The notes under the pieces were generated by a model. That model had not been told where the DNA came from. It did no database searches and saw only the letters and a list, made by a program, of their open reading frames with translations. A stretch of DNA of 64,000 bases from Acidobacteriota bacterium (GTDB lineage: Bacteria; Acidobacteriota; Vicinamibacteria; Vicinamibacterales; SCN-69-37): contig CANIII010000009.1 in assembly GCA_947467605.1 (NCBI GenBank), forward strand, positions 1 to 64,000. Direction: 5' to 3'. The translations under genes and the position numbers were made by a program. Shown one piece after another: positions 45,367 to 55,100 of the stretch; within the stretch, counting starts at the first letter, position 1; every line of letters starts with the position of its first letter.

Positions 45367-45453
45367 TCCGGGCTGCATTCTGCTGGACGACGACCCGAAT
45401 GTGGGGTAACACTGCGTGGGTGTTCATTCAGGATTCACGAGGGAGTCACTGAC

Positions 45454-46218
45454 GTGCAGAAGAAGCTGATCGTTTCGCTTGGGCTCGCGCTCCTGGCCAT
45501 TGTGCCGCTGAGCGCTGACATCAAATATACGATGCACATGGAGGCACGGGTCACCGGCAGCGCCAACGATCCCATCTCGCAGATGGCGGGCGGCATGCTC
45601 ACGCAGATGTTTCCGGCGGGCGGCCTCGATCAGATCGTGACGACTGGCGATCGGGGCACGCGCTCCGAGCAGAAGCAGGCGTTTGCGACCGTCAAGGCCG
45701 GCACGGTGACGCTCGTCCGACCCGATGGCGCGATCATCGTGATCGAGCCCGAGACCAAAACGTATTGGAAACAGCCGGTCATGTCCGCGGAACTGGCGGC
45801 GGCGATGGGCGGCGCCAAGCCCGACATCAAAATCACCAAACGCGGCGAGTTCGAGACGATCAACGGCATGAAGGCCGAGCACCTCACGCTGGTCATGACG
45901 ATCGCGATTCCCGGCATCGACGCCAGCCAACTGCCCCCCGGCATGGCGCCCGATCTGACCATGACCTACAACGTGTGGGTGACCGACGCGGTCAAGGCCT
46001 CGGCCGGCGCCACGTCCGTCGCCATGACGTTGATGAAGCAGTTCGGCATGGATGGCGTCAAGGAACTGAACGACGGTCGCATGATGCTGAAGGGCGTGAT
46101 GTCCATGTTTGGCGTCGAACTCGTGATGACGACGAGCGCGATGACGAATGAGTCGGTGCCGGCGTCGATGTTTGAAGTGCCGGCTGACTACAAAGAGGTT
46201 CCGGGCCCGATTCGATGA
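45454..46218 (+). CDS. Secreted DUF4412-like protein of unknown function
   Basis: The 254-residue product has a signal peptide (about 1-20, ending VPLSAD). The mature part starts with KYTMHMEARVTG and continues through VTLVRPDGAIIVIEPETKTYWK and ETINGMKAEHLTLVMTIAIPG. This order (dye-like threshold strand, then a strand ending in tyrosine/tryptophan, then a modified-by-motif region) resembles DUF4412-type exported proteins. The GTG start follows GAGGGAG by nine bases. It overlaps the HD gene as ATGA, so the two are probably translated together. Confidence 0.72.
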   Translation: MQKKLIVSLGLALLAIVPLSADIKYTMHMEARVTGSANDPISQMAGGMLTQMFPAGGLDQIVTTGDRGTRSEQKQAFATVKAGTVTLVRPDGAIIVIEPETKTYWKQPVMSAELAAAMGGAKPDIKITKRGEFETINGMKAEHLTLVMTIAIPGIDASQLPPGMAPDLTMTYNVWVTDAVKASAGATSVAMTLMKQFGMDGVKELNDGRMMLKGVMSMFGVELVMTTSAMTNESVPASMFEVPADYKEVPGPIR

Positions 46219-46796
46219 GTGATTCGAGGCTGGTATCCCGTGACCGCGCGTGGGCGCTGGTTACCGAGCATGTGCAGAGCGAGAGTCTGCGGAAACACCT
46301 GCTGGGGGTTGAAGCGGCGGTACGCGGATACGCGCGCGCCGCAGGCGCTGATGAAGAGGCCTGGGGCTTTGTGGCGTTGGTGCACGACTTCGACTACGAG
46401 AAGTATCCGGATCGCGCGGATCATCCGTTCCGCGGTGTCGAGATCCTGCAGTCGATGGGCTATCCCGAGTGGGTGACGCGCGCGATCCTGTCGCACGCGG
46501 ATTACTCCGGCGTGGCGCGCGAATCTCCACTGGAGAAGACGTTGTTTGCCTGCGACGAGATGTCCGGGTTCATCACGGCGGCCGCGCTCGTCCGTCCCTC
46601 GAAGAGCATCATGGACCTCGAGGCTGCGTCGGTGATCAAGCGGATGAAAGACAAGGCCTTTGCCCGTGCCGTGCCGCGTGAAGACTTGAAGAAGGGCGCC
46701 GAGGAAATCGGCCTGCCGCTCGATCAGCACATCACCAATGTCATCGGATTTTTGCGCACAGAGGCCGACGCTCTGGGTTTGCGAGGCACGTTGTGA
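46215..46796 (+). CDS. HD-domain hydrolase-like protein
   Basis: The 193-residue product has an HD-type metal site. RKHLLGVEAAVRGYA supplies an N-terminal histidine (as HxxxA), LVHDFDYEKYPDRADHPFRGVEIL the HD doublet, and LSHADYSG a further histidine. This pattern matches HDIG proteins of the phosphohydrolase superfamily. Substrate is unknown. It overlaps the preceding gene (ATGA) and is separated from the ABC genes by 43 bases that include a TATAGA box near 46820. Confidence 0.82.
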   Translation: MSDSRLVSRDRAWALVTEHVQSESLRKHLLGVEAAVRGYARAAGADEEAWGFVALVHDFDYEKYPDRADHPFRGVEILQSMGYPEWVTRAILSHADYSGVARESPLEKTLFACDEMSGFITAAALVRPSKSIMDLEAASVIKRMKDKAFARAVPREDLKKGAEEIGLPLDQHITNVIGFLRTEADALGLRGTL

Positions 46797-46839
46797 GAAC
46801 CAGCCCCCGGTACGCGCCGTATAGAACGTCAGCGACTTC

Positions 46840-47775
46840 ATGAGCGAATCCGTTGTCACACTCGATCGGGTCAGCGTCACGTATGGCAAGCAACGCGCCC
46901 TGCGTGATGTGTCGGCCGTGTTTCCCAAGGGAGCCGTGGGGTTGCTCGGCCCGAACGGGGCCGGCAAGAGCACGATGCTCAAGTCGCTGCTCGGCTTCGT
47001 CAAACCCGATAGCGGCACGTTAAATGTGCTGGGGCTGAACGTCGCTGACAAGCCCCTCGAAGTGCGCTCCCGGCTGGGGTACATGCCCGAGAGCGAAGCC
47101 CACATCCCTGGCATGAACGCCGTCAGTTTCGTCGCGTACTGCGGCCAGTTGTCTGGGTTGCCCAAGGCCGACGCGATGCAGCGCGCGCACGAAGTTCTGT
47201 ATTACGTCGGGCTCGGTGAAGCGCGCTACCGTAATGTTGAGACCTACTCGACGGGCATGAAGCAGCGCATCAAGCTGGCTCAGGCGCTGGTGCACGACCC
47301 CGATCTGTTGTTCCTTGATGAGCCGACCAACGGCATGGACCCGAAGGGCCGCGATGAAATGCTCGAGCTCATTCGCGATCTGGCTCACAACAAGGGCGTG
47401 AATCTCATCCTCTCGTCCCACCTGTTGCCCGACGTCGAATACACCTGCGATCACGTCGTGGTGATGGACAAAGGCACGGTCGCGACCTTCGGTACGATCG
47501 AAGCCCTGAAGGGGCCAGCCGGACGCGTGTATGAAGTGCGCGTGAAGGGCGAGTTGCCGACATTCATTGCCGCGCTGAAGGCCGCCGGCCTTGAAGCATC
47601 GGAGACCGACGAAGACGTCATGCGCGTGTTTGTGCCGGGCGTGCCGGCGGGCGCCGGTGAAGATCAGCAGCGCATTTGCGGCGTCGCGCTGTCTGCGGGT
47701 GTGCAGGTCCGCCATCTCAAACCCAGCCTGCCAACACTTGAAGATGTGTTTGCGCGCGCGATCGGTGAGGCATGA
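46840..47775 (+). CDS. ABC transporter ATP-binding protein (first pair)
   Basis: The 311-residue product has Walker A GPNGAGKST near residue 39, a Q-loop region with RLGYMPES, the signature YSTGMKQRIKLAQAL, Walker B LLFLDEPTNGMDP, and the H-loop in ILSSHLLPDVEYTCD. It resembles the NosF/ABC-2 exporter ATPases. It overlaps the permease gene by four bases (ATGA at 47772-47775). The substrate is not evident. Confidence 0.93.
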   Translation: MSESVVTLDRVSVTYGKQRALRDVSAVFPKGAVGLLGPNGAGKSTMLKSLLGFVKPDSGTLNVLGLNVADKPLEVRSRLGYMPESEAHIPGMNAVSFVAYCGQLSGLPKADAMQRAHEVLYYVGLGEARYRNVETYSTGMKQRIKLAQALVHDPDLLFLDEPTNGMDPKGRDEMLELIRDLAHNKGVNLILSSHLLPDVEYTCDHVVVMDKGTVATFGTIEALKGPAGRVYEVRVKGELPTFIAALKAAGLEASETDEDVMRVFVPGVPAGAGEDQQRICGVALSAGVQVRHLKPSLPTLEDVFARAIGEA

Positions 47776-48617
47776 GCCCGATTCACGATCAGAGTTATCG
47801 TCGCTATCAGGGCGCTCGCAACATGTCGGGCAGTGCCTGGGCCGTGATCGCGTGGTCGGGCATCCGCGCGATGCTCGCCAAGCGCGCCTATCTTGGCCTC
47901 GTCATCTTCAGTTGGGTACCGTTCATCGTGAACGCGGTGCGCATTTACGTGGCGGCCAATTACCCACAGGCCGGCGCGTTCTTCGGAATCAGTCCCAACA
48001 CGTTCCGGCAGTTTCTTGAATCGCAGGGTGTCTTCGTCTTCTTCATGACGGTCTGGGCCGGCGCCGGGCTCATTGCCAATGATCGGCGCGCCAATGCGCT
48101 CCAGATCTACCTGTCGAAGCCCTTGCTTCGGTCGGAATACATCGGCGGCAAGCTGGCCGTACTCGTCGCGTTTCTGGTGAACGTCACGCTCATCCCGGGA
48201 CTGCTGTTGCTCCTGCTGCAGATCGCCTTCTCAGGAAACTTCGATTTCATCCGGGCGAACGCGTATCTGGTGCCGGCGGTGATCCTCGGCTCACTCGTTC
48301 AGGTGATTGTGGCGTCGACGACCATGCTGGCGTTGTCGTCGTTGTCGAAGAGCAGTCGGTATGCGGCGCTGCTGTATACAGGTGCCATCTTCTTTACGGA
48401 CGCCGTCTTTGGTGCCGTCCGTGTCATTACTGGCAACACGCGCATGGCATGGCTGTCGATCAGCGCGAACATGGGCCAGGTCACCGACGTGATCTTCCGG
48501 CAGACGCCGAAGTATGAGACGCCGTGGATCGTGTCGCTGATGGTGCTGCTCGCGCTGGTCGCGCTGTCGATCTCGGTGCTCGAGCGGCGCGTGCGTGGTG
48601 TGGAGGTGGTGTCGTGA
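47772..48617 (+). CDS. ABC-2 type permease (first pair)
   Basis: The 281-residue membrane protein has about six helices, with the NosY/ABC-2 characteristic YLGLVIFSWVPFIVNAVRIYV and GLIANDRRANALQIYLSKPLLRSEYIGGKL, in which the ALQIYLSKP element is the usual coupling region. It is followed by two long hydrophobic segments and a C-terminal helix. It overlaps the ATPase gene upstream and the second ATPase gene downstream (GTGA). Confidence 0.88.
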   Translation: MSPIHDQSYRRYQGARNMSGSAWAVIAWSGIRAMLAKRAYLGLVIFSWVPFIVNAVRIYVAANYPQAGAFFGISPNTFRQFLESQGVFVFFMTVWAGAGLIANDRRANALQIYLSKPLLRSEYIGGKLAVLVAFLVNVTLIPGLLLLLLQIAFSGNFDFIRANAYLVPAVILGSLVQVIVASTTMLALSSLSKSSRYAALLYTGAIFFTDAVFGAVRVITGNTRMAWLSISANMGQVTDVIFRQTPKYETPWIVSLMVLLALVALSISVLERRVRGVEVVS

Positions 48618-49543
48618 GCACCGCGCCCATCATCACCGCCGAACATCTGTCGAAATGGTACGGCCAGATCAGCGGCCTGAACGACATCTCGGTGAACGTG
48701 CCGCCTGGCGTCACGGGCCTGCTGGGCCCGAACGGCGCAGGCAAGAGCACATTCATGAAGCTGATCACCGGTCAGCTCAAGCCGAGCAAAGGCACCATCC
48801 GCGTGCTCGGCGAGCCGATCTGGGGTAACCCAGGTCTGTATTTCAAGATCGGGTTCTGCCCCGAGCAAGACGCGTTCTACGAGCGCATGACGGGCATCGA
48901 GTGGGTTGCGGCGCTCGTCCGGCTGAACGGGTTTTCCGAGAAAGAAGCCAGAGATGCCGCCGAGCGCGCACTGACGCAGGTGGATCTGATGGAGGCGGCC
49001 AACAAGAAGATCGGCGCCTACAGCAAGGGCATGCGGCAGCGCGTGAAGCTCGCGCAGGCCATCGTGCACGATCCCGAGTTACTCATTCTTGACGAGCCAC
49101 TCTCAGGCATGGATCCGCTCGGTCGACGCCGCACGATGAAGCTCATTCGCGAGTGGGCACGCGCCGGCAAGAGCGTGCTCGTGTCGAGCCACATCCTCCA
49201 CGAAGTGGAGTCGATGACGTCCGACATTCTCCTCATCAACAACGGCCGCATCCTCGCAGAAGGCAACGTGCACACGATTCGTGGGCTCATCGACACGCAC
49301 CCGCACTCGGTGCACATCCGCGCGAGCGATCCACGTGGTCTCGCGCGCGAGTTCCTGACGCACGACGATGTGATCAGCATGCGGTTTCAGGATGGCGCGG
49401 TGATTGTGGAAACAGGGAAGCCCGACGCGTTCTACTCGCGGTTGACGGATCTGGTCGCGGCAGGCCGCTGCGGCGAGATTGAAGAATTGACCTCGCCGGA
49501 CGACAACCTGCAGGCCGTATTCCAGTATCTGGTGAAGAACTGA
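48614..49543 (+). CDS. ABC transporter ATP-binding protein (second pair)
   Basis: The 309-residue product shows Walker A GPNGAGKST near residue 42, the signature YSKGMRQRVKLAQAI, Walker B LLILDEPLSGMDPLG and the H-loop VSSHILHEVE. The GTG start at 48614 is chosen because it overlaps the permease stop as GTGA; the longer in-frame start at 48524 lies inside the permease gene. It resembles the first ATPase and is probably its functional duplicate. Confidence 0.93.
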   Translation: MSTAPIITAEHLSKWYGQISGLNDISVNVPPGVTGLLGPNGAGKSTFMKLITGQLKPSKGTIRVLGEPIWGNPGLYFKIGFCPEQDAFYERMTGIEWVAALVRLNGFSEKEARDAAERALTQVDLMEAANKKIGAYSKGMRQRVKLAQAIVHDPELLILDEPLSGMDPLGRRRTMKLIREWARAGKSVLVSSHILHEVESMTSDILLINNGRILAEGNVHTIRGLIDTHPHSVHIRASDPRGLAREFLTHDDVISMRFQDGAVIVETGKPDAFYSRLTDLVAAGRCGEIEELTSPDDNLQAVFQYLVKN

Positions 49544-50376
49544 TGGCGACCCCAACCAAAGCGCCGAGCTTCCTCTACGCCGCCATGCGCGTCTTCGATC
49601 TGTCGGTCGGCGAGATGTTGTGGTCGCGCCGCACGATCTTCATGGGGCTCGTGGTCGGTGTGCCTGTGCTTATCGCCTTGATCGTGCGGGGCGCGGAATT
49701 TCTCGGCGCGCAGACGATTCACGTCAACAACACGGCCGTGAACGGCCCGGCGATCTTCGGCCTCATGATCTGGGCCTTCTACCTGCGCTTCAGCATTCCG
49801 GTGCTGGGGGCCTTCTACGGCACCTCGCTGATTGCCGACGAGGTTGAAGACAAGACGGTGACGTATCTGTTCACCCGGCCCGTCTCGCGCGGCGCAATTC
49901 TTTTCGGCAAGTTCCTCGCCTATGTGCTGTGCACGATGATCGTCGTGCTGCCGTCGGTGACCGTGGTTTGGGTGATGGTCACGCCGATCGGTGGGTCTCT
50001 GGGCCAGAATTTCCCCGATTTGCTGAAAGATTTGGCGATTCTGGCCGCCGGCTTGATCGCCTACGGGGCTCTGTTTGCCTTCGTTGGGGCGACCTTCAAG
50101 CGGCCACTGCTGATCAGCCTGGTGTTCGTGTTCGGTTTTGAGCCAGCAGTGCTGGTGTTTCCGGGCTACCTGAAGCGGTTTACGCTGGCCTATTACATTC
50201 AGGGGCTGGTGCCTCAGGCCATGCCGAACGACTCGGTAGTGAGCCTCGTGACCCAGATCTTCCGGGAAACTCCGTCCCTGACGGCCGCTGTGGCCGCCTT
50301 GGCGGTGATCACAGTGGGTTGCCTCTGGCTGGCCGCCCGGACCGTGACAAACAAGGAATACGTCCTGGAACAGTAG
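49543..50376 (+). CDS. ABC-2 type permease (second pair)
   Basis: The 277-residue product has about six membrane helices and the ABC-2 pattern LIADEVEDKTVTYLFTRPVSRGAILFGKFLAYVL. It begins at the last base of the preceding stop codon (TGATG). The two ATPase/permease pairs in a row suggest either two exporters or one four-component exporter. The substrate is unknown. Confidence 0.88.
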   Translation: MATPTKAPSFLYAAMRVFDLSVGEMLWSRRTIFMGLVVGVPVLIALIVRGAEFLGAQTIHVNNTAVNGPAIFGLMIWAFYLRFSIPVLGAFYGTSLIADEVEDKTVTYLFTRPVSRGAILFGKFLAYVLCTMIVVLPSVTVVWVMVTPIGGSLGQNFPDLLKDLAILAAGLIAYGALFAFVGATFKRPLLISLVFVFGFEPAVLVFPGYLKRFTLAYYIQGLVPQAMPNDSVVSLVTQIFRETPSLTAAVAALAVITVGCLWLAARTVTNKEYVLEQ

Positions 50377-50444
50377 ATTTTAGGGACGAACCGGTGAACC
50401 GCTCCTCGAGCGACGCCGTATAGCCAGACTAGAGGTTATCGCCG

Positions 50445-51446
50445 ATGACAAAGGGCACTCGCTACTTCATCTCTGCCGCATCCATGATCATGGTGGCCGG
50501 TCTGTGCACCGGGCTCGTGGCGTATTACAGCGGGGGGCTCCCCCTGATGGCCAGCCACGCGGCCGGGAACGACGATCTGGCCTACGTGCCGGCCGACTCC
50601 ACGGTCGTGGCCTACGCTAACGTCCGCGACATCATGAACTCTGAGTTCCGCCAGAAACTCCGCCAGGTCATGCCGACGGGCGAGGGCCGGAACGAATTCT
50701 TCGACGAGACCGGGATCGACCTCGAGCGCGACGTGGTCTCGGTGGTCGCCGCATTCGCGGGATCGCCGATCGGCTCCGCAACGGGCAACAACACCGACAA
50801 GAACTTTGTGCTGCTGGTCCGCGGCGTCTTCAATCCGCCTGTGATTCAGGCCTCGGCCGTGCAGCGCGGCGCGACGGTCAGCGACTATAAGGGCAAGCAG
50901 GTCATCACCTCGAAGGACGGCGACGGCGGCGTGGCATTTCTTGAGCCGGGCCTCGCAGCCATCGGTGCGACGGCCTCCCTGCACCGCGCCATTGACGCTC
51001 ACGCGGGCGGCAACGTGACGGGGAACGCCGATGTGATGCGCATGATTGGCGGCGTGGATCCGAACGCTAATGCCTGGGCCGTTGGTCGGATGGACGACAT
51101 GCAGAAGGTCGCCAACTTGCCGGAACAGGTGAAGTCGCAGTTGCCGGCGATCCAGTGGTTCGCGGTGACGGGGCATGTGAACGGAGGCGTCAGTGGTTCG
51201 ATCCGCGCGGAAGCGCGTGATGATCAGGCGGCCGAGAACCTTCGCGCGGTCGTCAACGGCGGTCTCGCACTGGCGCGGCTCCAGATGGGCCACGACAACA
51301 AGCTCGACGCCGTGATCAACTCGCTCCAGATGAATGGCACAGGCAAGTCGGTGGGCCTCTCCTTCAACCTCCCGTCCGACATCGTCGAGATCATCAGCGG
51401 TGCGGCCGGATCGGGGATCGCGAACCTGCACAAGCAGTTCCGGTAA
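50445..51446 (+). CDS. Membrane-anchored protein of unknown function
   Basis: The 333-residue product has an N-terminal hydrophobic segment (about 8-28). A long soluble part follows that opens with DLAYVPADSTVVAYANVRDIMNSEF and FFDETGIDLERDVVSVVAAFAG. It resembles DUF3352-like acidobacterial proteins that begin with a similar statement of strand-helix order, but the family is not certain. It is monocistronic, ending at a clear terminator, and its 68-base upstream region separates it from the ABC genes. Confidence 0.72.
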   Translation: MTKGTRYFISAASMIMVAGLCTGLVAYYSGGLPLMASHAAGNDDLAYVPADSTVVAYANVRDIMNSEFRQKLRQVMPTGEGRNEFFDETGIDLERDVVSVVAAFAGSPIGSATGNNTDKNFVLLVRGVFNPPVIQASAVQRGATVSDYKGKQVITSKDGDGGVAFLEPGLAAIGATASLHRAIDAHAGGNVTGNADVMRMIGGVDPNANAWAVGRMDDMQKVANLPEQVKSQLPAIQWFAVTGHVNGGVSGSIRAEARDDQAAENLRAVVNGGLALARLQMGHDNKLDAVINSLQMNGTGKSVGLSFNLPSDIVEIISGAAGSGIANLHKQFR

Positions 51447-51468
51447 AGACCGTCTTTCGATAGATCAG

Positions 51469-51500
51469 CGGCCGATGAGGACAACCTCATCGGCCGTTTT
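51469..51500 (+). terminator. Rho-independent terminator after the gene at 50445
   Basis: A 12-bp perfect stem (51469-51480 with 51485-51496) with loop ACAA is followed by TTTTCTTT. Confidence 0.88.
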
Positions 51501-51542
51501 CTTTGTGCGTTACCATTCGCCCAATCGACGGGAGACACGTCT

Positions 51543-52007
51543 GTGCCACACACGTTCTACGAAGTCCGCGAAGTGAATGTCACGGCCCGACAGGTCGCCG
51601 GCGTGCGGGCGCAGGTCCGCCGTGGGCGGGTGGGGCAGGAGTTCGGCCGCCATTTGGATCAGGTGTATGCCGCGGCCAAGGCTGGCGCCGTGCAACTCGA
51701 CGGCCAGAATATCTTCATCTATCGATCCGCGACTGCGGACGAGTTGACCGTCGATTTCTGCGTGGGCGTGAAAGCGTCGTTCGACGCCGTTGGTGCCGTG
51801 CAGCCGCTCGAGACGCCGCAGGGTGTCGCGGCCGTGACGACGCACGTTGGTGACTACGGACGGCTGGGCGAGGCGGTGACGGCCATTCATGACTGGTGCC
51901 GCGCCAACGACCGCCTGCGCGCCGGCCCATCGTGGGAAGTGTACGGACACTGGGACCCTGACCCCGCCAAGCTCCGCACGGACGTCTACTATCTGCTGAA
52001 GCCCTAA
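51543..52007 (+). CDS. GyrI-like/AraC effector-binding domain protein
   Basis: The 154-residue single-domain product opens with YEVREVNVTARQVAGVRAQV, and continues with IFIYRSATADELTVDFCVGV and AAVTTHVGDYGRLGEAVTAIHDWCRANDRLRAGPSWEVYGHW, ending in the typical RTDVYYLLKP. This matches the stand-alone GyrI-like ligand-binding fold found at the C-terminus of some AraC regulators. It may bind a small molecule. The start is GTG at 51543, with GGGAGAC upstream. Confidence 0.83.
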   Translation: MPHTFYEVREVNVTARQVAGVRAQVRRGRVGQEFGRHLDQVYAAAKAGAVQLDGQNIFIYRSATADELTVDFCVGVKASFDAVGAVQPLETPQGVAAVTTHVGDYGRLGEAVTAIHDWCRANDRLRAGPSWEVYGHWDPDPAKLRTDVYYLLKP

Positions 52008-52017
52008 CCGCAGGGGT

Positions 52018-52049
52018 TGGAGCGCCGGACCTAAAGGTCCGGCGCTCCA
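52018..52049. other. Strong inverted repeat downstream of the GyrI-like gene
   Basis: A 15-bp perfect inverted repeat (52018-52032 with 52035-52049) with two loop bases is not followed by a T run. It may be a transcript-stabilising hairpin or the footprint of a dispersed element; no second copy was found in this window. Confidence 0.55.
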
Positions 52050-52075
52050 GAATGTTGAGACGGGTCTCGGTACAA

Positions 52076-52109
52076 GAAAAACGGCCAGCAGGGAAGTCCC
52101 TGCCGGCCG
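52076..52109 (-). terminator. Terminator of the TonB-receptor gene (minus strand)
   Basis: An 11-bp stem with one mismatch (52082-52109) is followed on the minus strand by TTTTTCTT (52081-52074). It lies 30 bases after the receptor stop. Confidence 0.8.
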
Positions 52110-52138
52110 TTGTGTGTAATGACTATTTCTCTATCGCG

Positions 52139-55100
52139 TTAGAACGTGAACTTCGCGAAGAGGCGGATCGAGCGCGGGTTCTGGAAGCCAGCCGGGAGCT
52201 TGTAGAGCGGGCTCCTACGGCCAGTTGACGCGCTGGCGGCGTTGGCGGCCGCCATGATTGCGACGGTGTCGAAACCCGCTGCATTGCCGAAGAACGCCGG
52301 CGCCGGCAACTGACCGCCGGGGATCACGAGCGAGTCACGGTACGGCGCGGTGCCGATCGACGTCCACGTCGCCTGATCGAACAGATTGCTCACGTTGACC
52401 TGGAGGCTGAGGCGCGTGTTGCGCGGCAGCTTGAGGTCGTGTGAAAGCAGCAGGTCCGTCTGGCTGAAGAGCGGCGAGCGACCGAGGTCGCCACGGCCGA
52501 ACACGTCCACCGGGACGCCGTTGTAGGTGACCTGCGACGTCTGCAGTGTGCCGCTGGCCGCGCTGAAGTTCACGCCCACGCTCGTACCCCACTTGGTGAT
52601 GTACGAACCCTGGAACTTGAACTGGTACGGGCGATCCGTCTGGAGGCGGCCGTAGATGACGTTGAGCTTCTGGTCGAAGCTCATGTAGATGCCGTCATAC
52701 ATGCGGGTGACGCCGGGCGACGTGCGCGCGTTCTCGTCCGAGCTCGCCAGACCCGGGTAGGTGCCCCACAGGCGGCTGACGAGGAAGCTCGTGGTCGCCT
52801 GCCAGTTGTTCGACAGACGCTTGGTCAGCTTGAACTCGACGCCGTCGTACTTGCGGACCGGATCCGGTGTGCGCGGGAACGCCGTGCCCTGCGGATACGC
52901 ACCGAAGCCGTAGCCCGGGTTCGCGATGTAGAACACTTCGCCGACGCCCGGCACCGTGACGCCGACGTCTTCGATCGTGCGCACGAACCACTTGTGCGCG
53001 TAGCGCACGCCGAACGACATGACGCGCGTCACTTCGTGATCCATGCCAAGCGTGAATTCGCCCGTCTTGGTCGGCTTGAGGTTTGGATCGACCAGGTTGT
53101 TCGCCGGATCGTTCGACACGTGACGACGGTCGTTCTGCTCGACGAATGTGCCGGGGCACTTCGGCGTTGCGGTCGGATCGCCCGAGCAGTCGATCGACTG
53201 CCAGTTGGCGGTGTCGAGGGTGTAGATGTAATCGATCCAGTGATCGGCACCCCACGCGCCACGCGGCAGTTCGAGCTTGAACGTGTCGTAGAAGTAGCCG
53301 AATGAACCGTAGGTCTTCCAGCGCGAGTCGCCCTTCACGTCATACGCGAAGCCGAAGCGCGGCGCGATCTTCGTGCCCCAGCCGAACGTGACGCCCGGGT
53401 TCTGTTCCTGGTACGACGGCACGTTCTCGTGTTCGGCGCGGACGCCGAAGTTGAGCGTCAGCTTGTTGCTGACCGTCCACGCGTCCTGTGCGAAGAGGCC
53501 GAGGCTCACTTCGTGGATGCTGCCCTGCGTGTAGGTGCGCGACACGGTGTAGTAGCCGTACTTGCCCTTGTTGGTGCCGCCCGAGAGGTTGCTGTAGGTC
53601 GAACCCCAGCTGAGCGCCACGGTCGGGAACTGCGCGCCGGTATCGACGTCGTTGCCGATGCGCTCGTAAAGGCCACCAAACTTGATCGCGTGATCACCCT
53701 TCCAACGCGCGAACCACGTGACGTCGGAGTTGAGCTGCAGGCGGTTGTAGTTATCCTTCAGCGAGAAGGTGCTGGCGGGGAAGTCGACATAGCCGCTGAG
53801 CTGCTGCAGGCTGGCCGGCACATCCAGCAAGCCGACGTTCGACTGGCTGAACGAGTGACGGATGCCGTGGTAGTAGTCGCCGCCGGTGCTGCCGCTGCCG
53901 TAGCTGAAGTAGCCGCCCGTGACGTTCACATACACCTTGTTGTTGGCGACCCAGTCGAGCACGCCTGTGTAGGAGTCGGTGAAGCTGTCCGTGCGAATCG
54001 TCGGCCGCGGGTTGAATGACGACGCGGTGGAGGTGCTGGTGCCGTCGGGCTGAATGTTCGGCAGGCCCAAGCCGCCGCGCACGCGCTCGTTGCTGCCCGT
54101 GAAACGACCACGCAGGGCGCTCGAGATCTGGCCCGTGACGTTGTAGTTGTACGAGAAATCGTGCGGCTTATCGACATTGAACGTCTGCGTCGGCGTGTAG
54201 ATGCCCGGCGTCGCCCACGTGATCGTGCGTTCCTGCCGGTTGTATGACGGGTTGGCACCCGCGAAAAACCAGACCTTATCCTTGAACACCGGACCGCCGA
54301 AGTCGAACACCGGGTCCACCGAGTAGGTGCCCTTGTCGCGCGGCGTCGTGATGTATTCGCCCTTCGACGCATCGGCTGGCGTGGCGCGGATCGACTGACG
54401 GATCTTGCCGAGGAACGCGTTCGACGTGAAGTAGCCGCCCGCATCGCCGTGGAAGAGGTTGCTGCCGGACTTGGTCACCGCCGAGATCACGCCGCCGGTC
54501 GCCGCGCGATATTCCGCGTTGTAGCCCGACTGCTTGACCTGAATGCTCGAGATGAAGTCGGTGATGACGTCTTTCGCCGAGAGACCCGTGCGGGCGCTCG
54601 TCGTGTCGAGACCGTCCACCACATAGCGGTTTTCCGAGGCCGAGGCGCCGTCGATCATGATGCCGCCGCCGCGCGCTTCGTTGTTCGTGCCGGGCACCTG
54701 CGTCAGGACGCTGGTGAAATTGCGGCCCTTCGGGATGAGGTCGATGATGTCCGAGCTGACCGTGGACGTGGCCGCGTTCGCCTTGACGTCAATCAGTGGC
54801 GGCTCGCCTTTGACCGTCTCCGAGACCGCCACTCCAGCGACGGCCATCGTCAGATCGATCTTCAGCGTCGCGCCAACGCTCAGAACGACGTTGTCGAGCT
54901 TGCTCGCGCCGAAGCCCTGCAGGGCGGCCGACACGGTATATGTTCCGGGAGCGAGCGCCGGGAACCGGTACACGCCGTTGCTATCAGACACTGCTACCTG
55001 GACGCCAACGAGCGACGGGCTCTTGGCTTCCACGGTCACGCCAGGAAGCACAGCTCCAGAGCTGTCCTTCACGACACCCTGAATCGAGCCACGCTGTTCC

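Noticed and set aside
45367-45453. A riboswitch or small RNA before the gene at 45454
   Set aside because: The 87 bases contain a ribosome site and TAACACT, but no convincing stem set.
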